A DNA stretch of 6,971 nt from a bacterium (GTDB lineage Bacteria; Ratteibacteria; UBA8468): contig DAOWFY010000017.1 in assembly GCA_030637775.1 (NCBI GenBank), positions 1 through 6,971 on the forward strand, written 5' to 3'. Positions 5,979 through 6,971 of this stretch are shown here, in pieces. The notes beneath the pieces are model-generated. The model searched no databases and was not told where the DNA came from. It was given only the letters and a program-made list of their open reading frames with translations. Position 1 is the first letter of the stretch, and each line of letters begins with the position of its first letter. The translations under genes were made by a program, and so were the position numbers.

Positions 5979-6569
5979 ATGAAAGAGAGATATTGGAAGA
6001 GAAAGAGGTATTTTGTCGATCCATCTTTACAACTTGGTTACATGGTTGTTATTCTTATCACGATGGTGATCACCGGAGCGGTCATCTATTTTTCCATCTG
6101 GTCGGTATTTCTGGAAAGAATTAGCCAACTTCAGGCTCAGACCAGAGTAGTCCTCCTTTTTAAAGATATGGTTGGTTCTGTCTTCAGCAGGACGAATAGG
6201 CTACTTTCCTATTATCTCCCGATCCTCTTTGGCCTTATAGTTCTTCTCTCTATCTTTTTCTCCCATCGGATTGCTGGTCCATTATATAGGATTGATCGGG
6301 ATTTAGATAGGCTGATAAAGAAGGGACTTTTTTCTGGTGAGATCAAATTGAGGAGATATGACCATACAAGGATTATCGCATTTAGCAAAAGCCTTAATCG
6401 ACTGGTTACCCTTTTGAAGGAAAGGATTGGAATAGAGAGGGATTTAGAGAAGAGGCTTACTCTTCTGGTTGAAAGGATGGATGAGGGTCCTTCTCTTTTT
6501 CCTCAGGTGAAAAAGGAATTGGCAACAGTTGCTGCTGAGATTCAGAAAAGTATCAAAAACTATAAATAA
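5979..6569 (+). CDS. Two-TM membrane protein with HAMP-like linker, no output domain
   Basis: The 196-residue protein begins with a basic stretch (RYWKRKRYFVDP). It has two hydrophobic segments, at about 19-43 and 79-95, with a short predicted outer loop of about 35 residues between them. SHRIAGPLYRIDRDLDRLIKKG (95-116) and the following GEIKLRRYDHTRIIAFSKSLNRLV (120-143) match the pattern of a HAMP domain directly after TM2, including the conserved Pro and the second amphipathic helix. A charged helical tail (148-196) follows, with no kinase, methyl-accepting or cyclase domain. Such stand-alone HAMP proteins are usually annotated as methyl-accepting-like or sensor fragments, and the partner is not known. 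It has its own promoter and Shine-Dalgarno site, is divergent from the prepilin gene, and lies 22 bases before the next gene, so the two are likely co-transcribed. Topology and HAMP assignment are from pattern only. Confidence 0.8.
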   Translation: MKERYWKRKRYFVDPSLQLGYMVVILITMVITGAVIYFSIWSVFLERISQLQAQTRVVLLFKDMVGSVFSRTNRLLSYYLPILFGLIVLLSIFFSHRIAGPLYRIDRDLDRLIKKGLFSGEIKLRRYDHTRIIAFSKSLNRLVTLLKERIGIERDLEKRLTLLVERMDEGPSLFPQVKKELATVAAEIQKSIKNYK

Positions 6570-6591
6570 CTTCCGACAATTCTCATCGCCA

Positions 6592-6971
6592 ATGGTTAAG
6601 TATTGGGGAGCGAAGGAGAAGGTAAAAAAGAAAAAAGTTGTTCCGGTTAGAGAGAGAAGATCGTATGCCGGTCTTATCTCCACTATTCTATCTTTAGTTC
6701 TGGTAGCCGGATTGGTCTACTTGGGTTTTTATCTTAATAAACGTTTCTCTGAAGCCGTCTCCAAGAAGGAAAGAATTACCACGGAGGAGAAAAAGGTAAG
6801 CAAAAGAAGGCCGACAACAACTCCTACCTCTACCTATAAACCAATTACCTCTACTGCCCGCCGAACAGCACCCCCTCCTTCTAAAACTGTGAGGAAAAAG
6901 GAAGAACCAAAGATTCCTTCTCGGATGGTCCATATTCCCGCGGGAGAATTTATCATTGGCTGGGATGAAAA
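6592..6971 (+). CDS. Membrane-anchored FGE/SUMF1-like protein, 5' part only
   Basis: The frame is open from ATG 6592 to the window end (126 codons) and has no stop, so the gene is cut by the window edge. The N-terminus is basic (KEKVKKKK, then RERR) and is followed by one hydrophobic segment at about 26-48, consistent with a single signal anchor with its N-terminus inside. Residues about 51-111 form a low-complexity Thr/Pro/Lys/Arg-rich linker. At 112 the sequence turns into MVHIPAGEFIIGWDE, the opening motif of the formylglycine-generating enzyme / sulfatase-modifying-factor fold (M-V-x-I-P-A-G-E-F-x-x-G). Many such proteins do not make formylglycine, and the catalytic cysteines would lie outside the window, so activity cannot be judged. 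No good Shine-Dalgarno precedes the ATG; the frame is also open further upstream, so the exact start is uncertain. Confidence 0.72.
   Translation, partial: MVKYWGAKEKVKKKKVVPVRERRSYAGLISTILSLVLVAGLVYLGFYLNKRFSEAVSKKERITTEEKKVSKRRPTTTPTSTYKPITSTARRTAPPPSKTVRKKEEPKIPSRMVHIPAGEFIIGWDE

Noticed and set aside
5944-5982. 12-codon upstream ORF ending in TGA that overlaps the ATG of the HAMP gene
   Set aside because: Its ATG lies only 5 bases after the predicted -10 box, so it would fall at or before the transcription start, and it has no Shine-Dalgarno. It would deserve another look only if the promoter mapped further upstream.
6694-6933. Antisense frame of 79 codons opposite the FGE-like gene
   Set aside because: The + strand frame has a clear anchor, linker and FGE motif; the antisense product is low-complexity and has no recognisable features.

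Overview
The window comes from a bacterium that makes a peptidoglycan wall, very probably an uncultured one of moderate GC content. The wall genes mostly start with ATG and overlap tightly, and Shine-Dalgarno sites are visible for several genes. The H-X9-DG class of type IV prepilin-like protein is typical of the Planctomycetes, Lentisphaerae and Omnitrophota and relatives, so one of those lineages is a reasonable guess. No rRNA or other placing marker is present, so the assignment is weak.

Layout. Bases 2-259 hold the 3' end of a minimal nucleotidyltransferase (MNT). It overlaps a 40-codon ORF at 241-363, which in turn overlaps murD. Then comes a four-gene block of the division and cell wall (dcw) cluster, all on the + strand with overlapping ends: murD (360-1715), ftsW (1681-2787), murG (2784-3878) and murC (3872-5248). 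These proteins add D-Glu and L-Ala to UDP-MurNAc (MurD and MurC), make lipid II (MurG) and polymerise septal glycan (FtsW). The usual flanking dcw genes (mraY and murF upstream; murB, ddl and ftsQAZ downstream) are not next to the block.

On the - strand, running into murC so that the stop codons overlap, is a prepilin-like H-X9-DG gene (5868-5245). Its 5' end carries two copies of the prepilin signal motif, separated by a 57-bp hairpin-forming repeat-like element. A 110-bp intergenic region (5869-5978) separates it from a divergent + strand pair: a two-TM HAMP-like membrane protein (5979-6569) and the beginning of a membrane-anchored protein whose outer domain starts like a formylglycine-generating enzyme (FGE/SUMF1) fold (6592 to the window end).

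The most unusual structures are: (a) the 57-bp stem-loop lying in frame inside the prepilin leader between two diverged signal motifs; (b) a mirror-symmetric pair of sigma70-like promoters whose -35 boxes abut in a perfect palindrome; and (c) an MNT gene plus a 40-codon ORF overlapping the start of the wall-synthesis operon. I did not find a complete novel defence or mobile system. All positions and motif readings are by eye, and no homology search was run.
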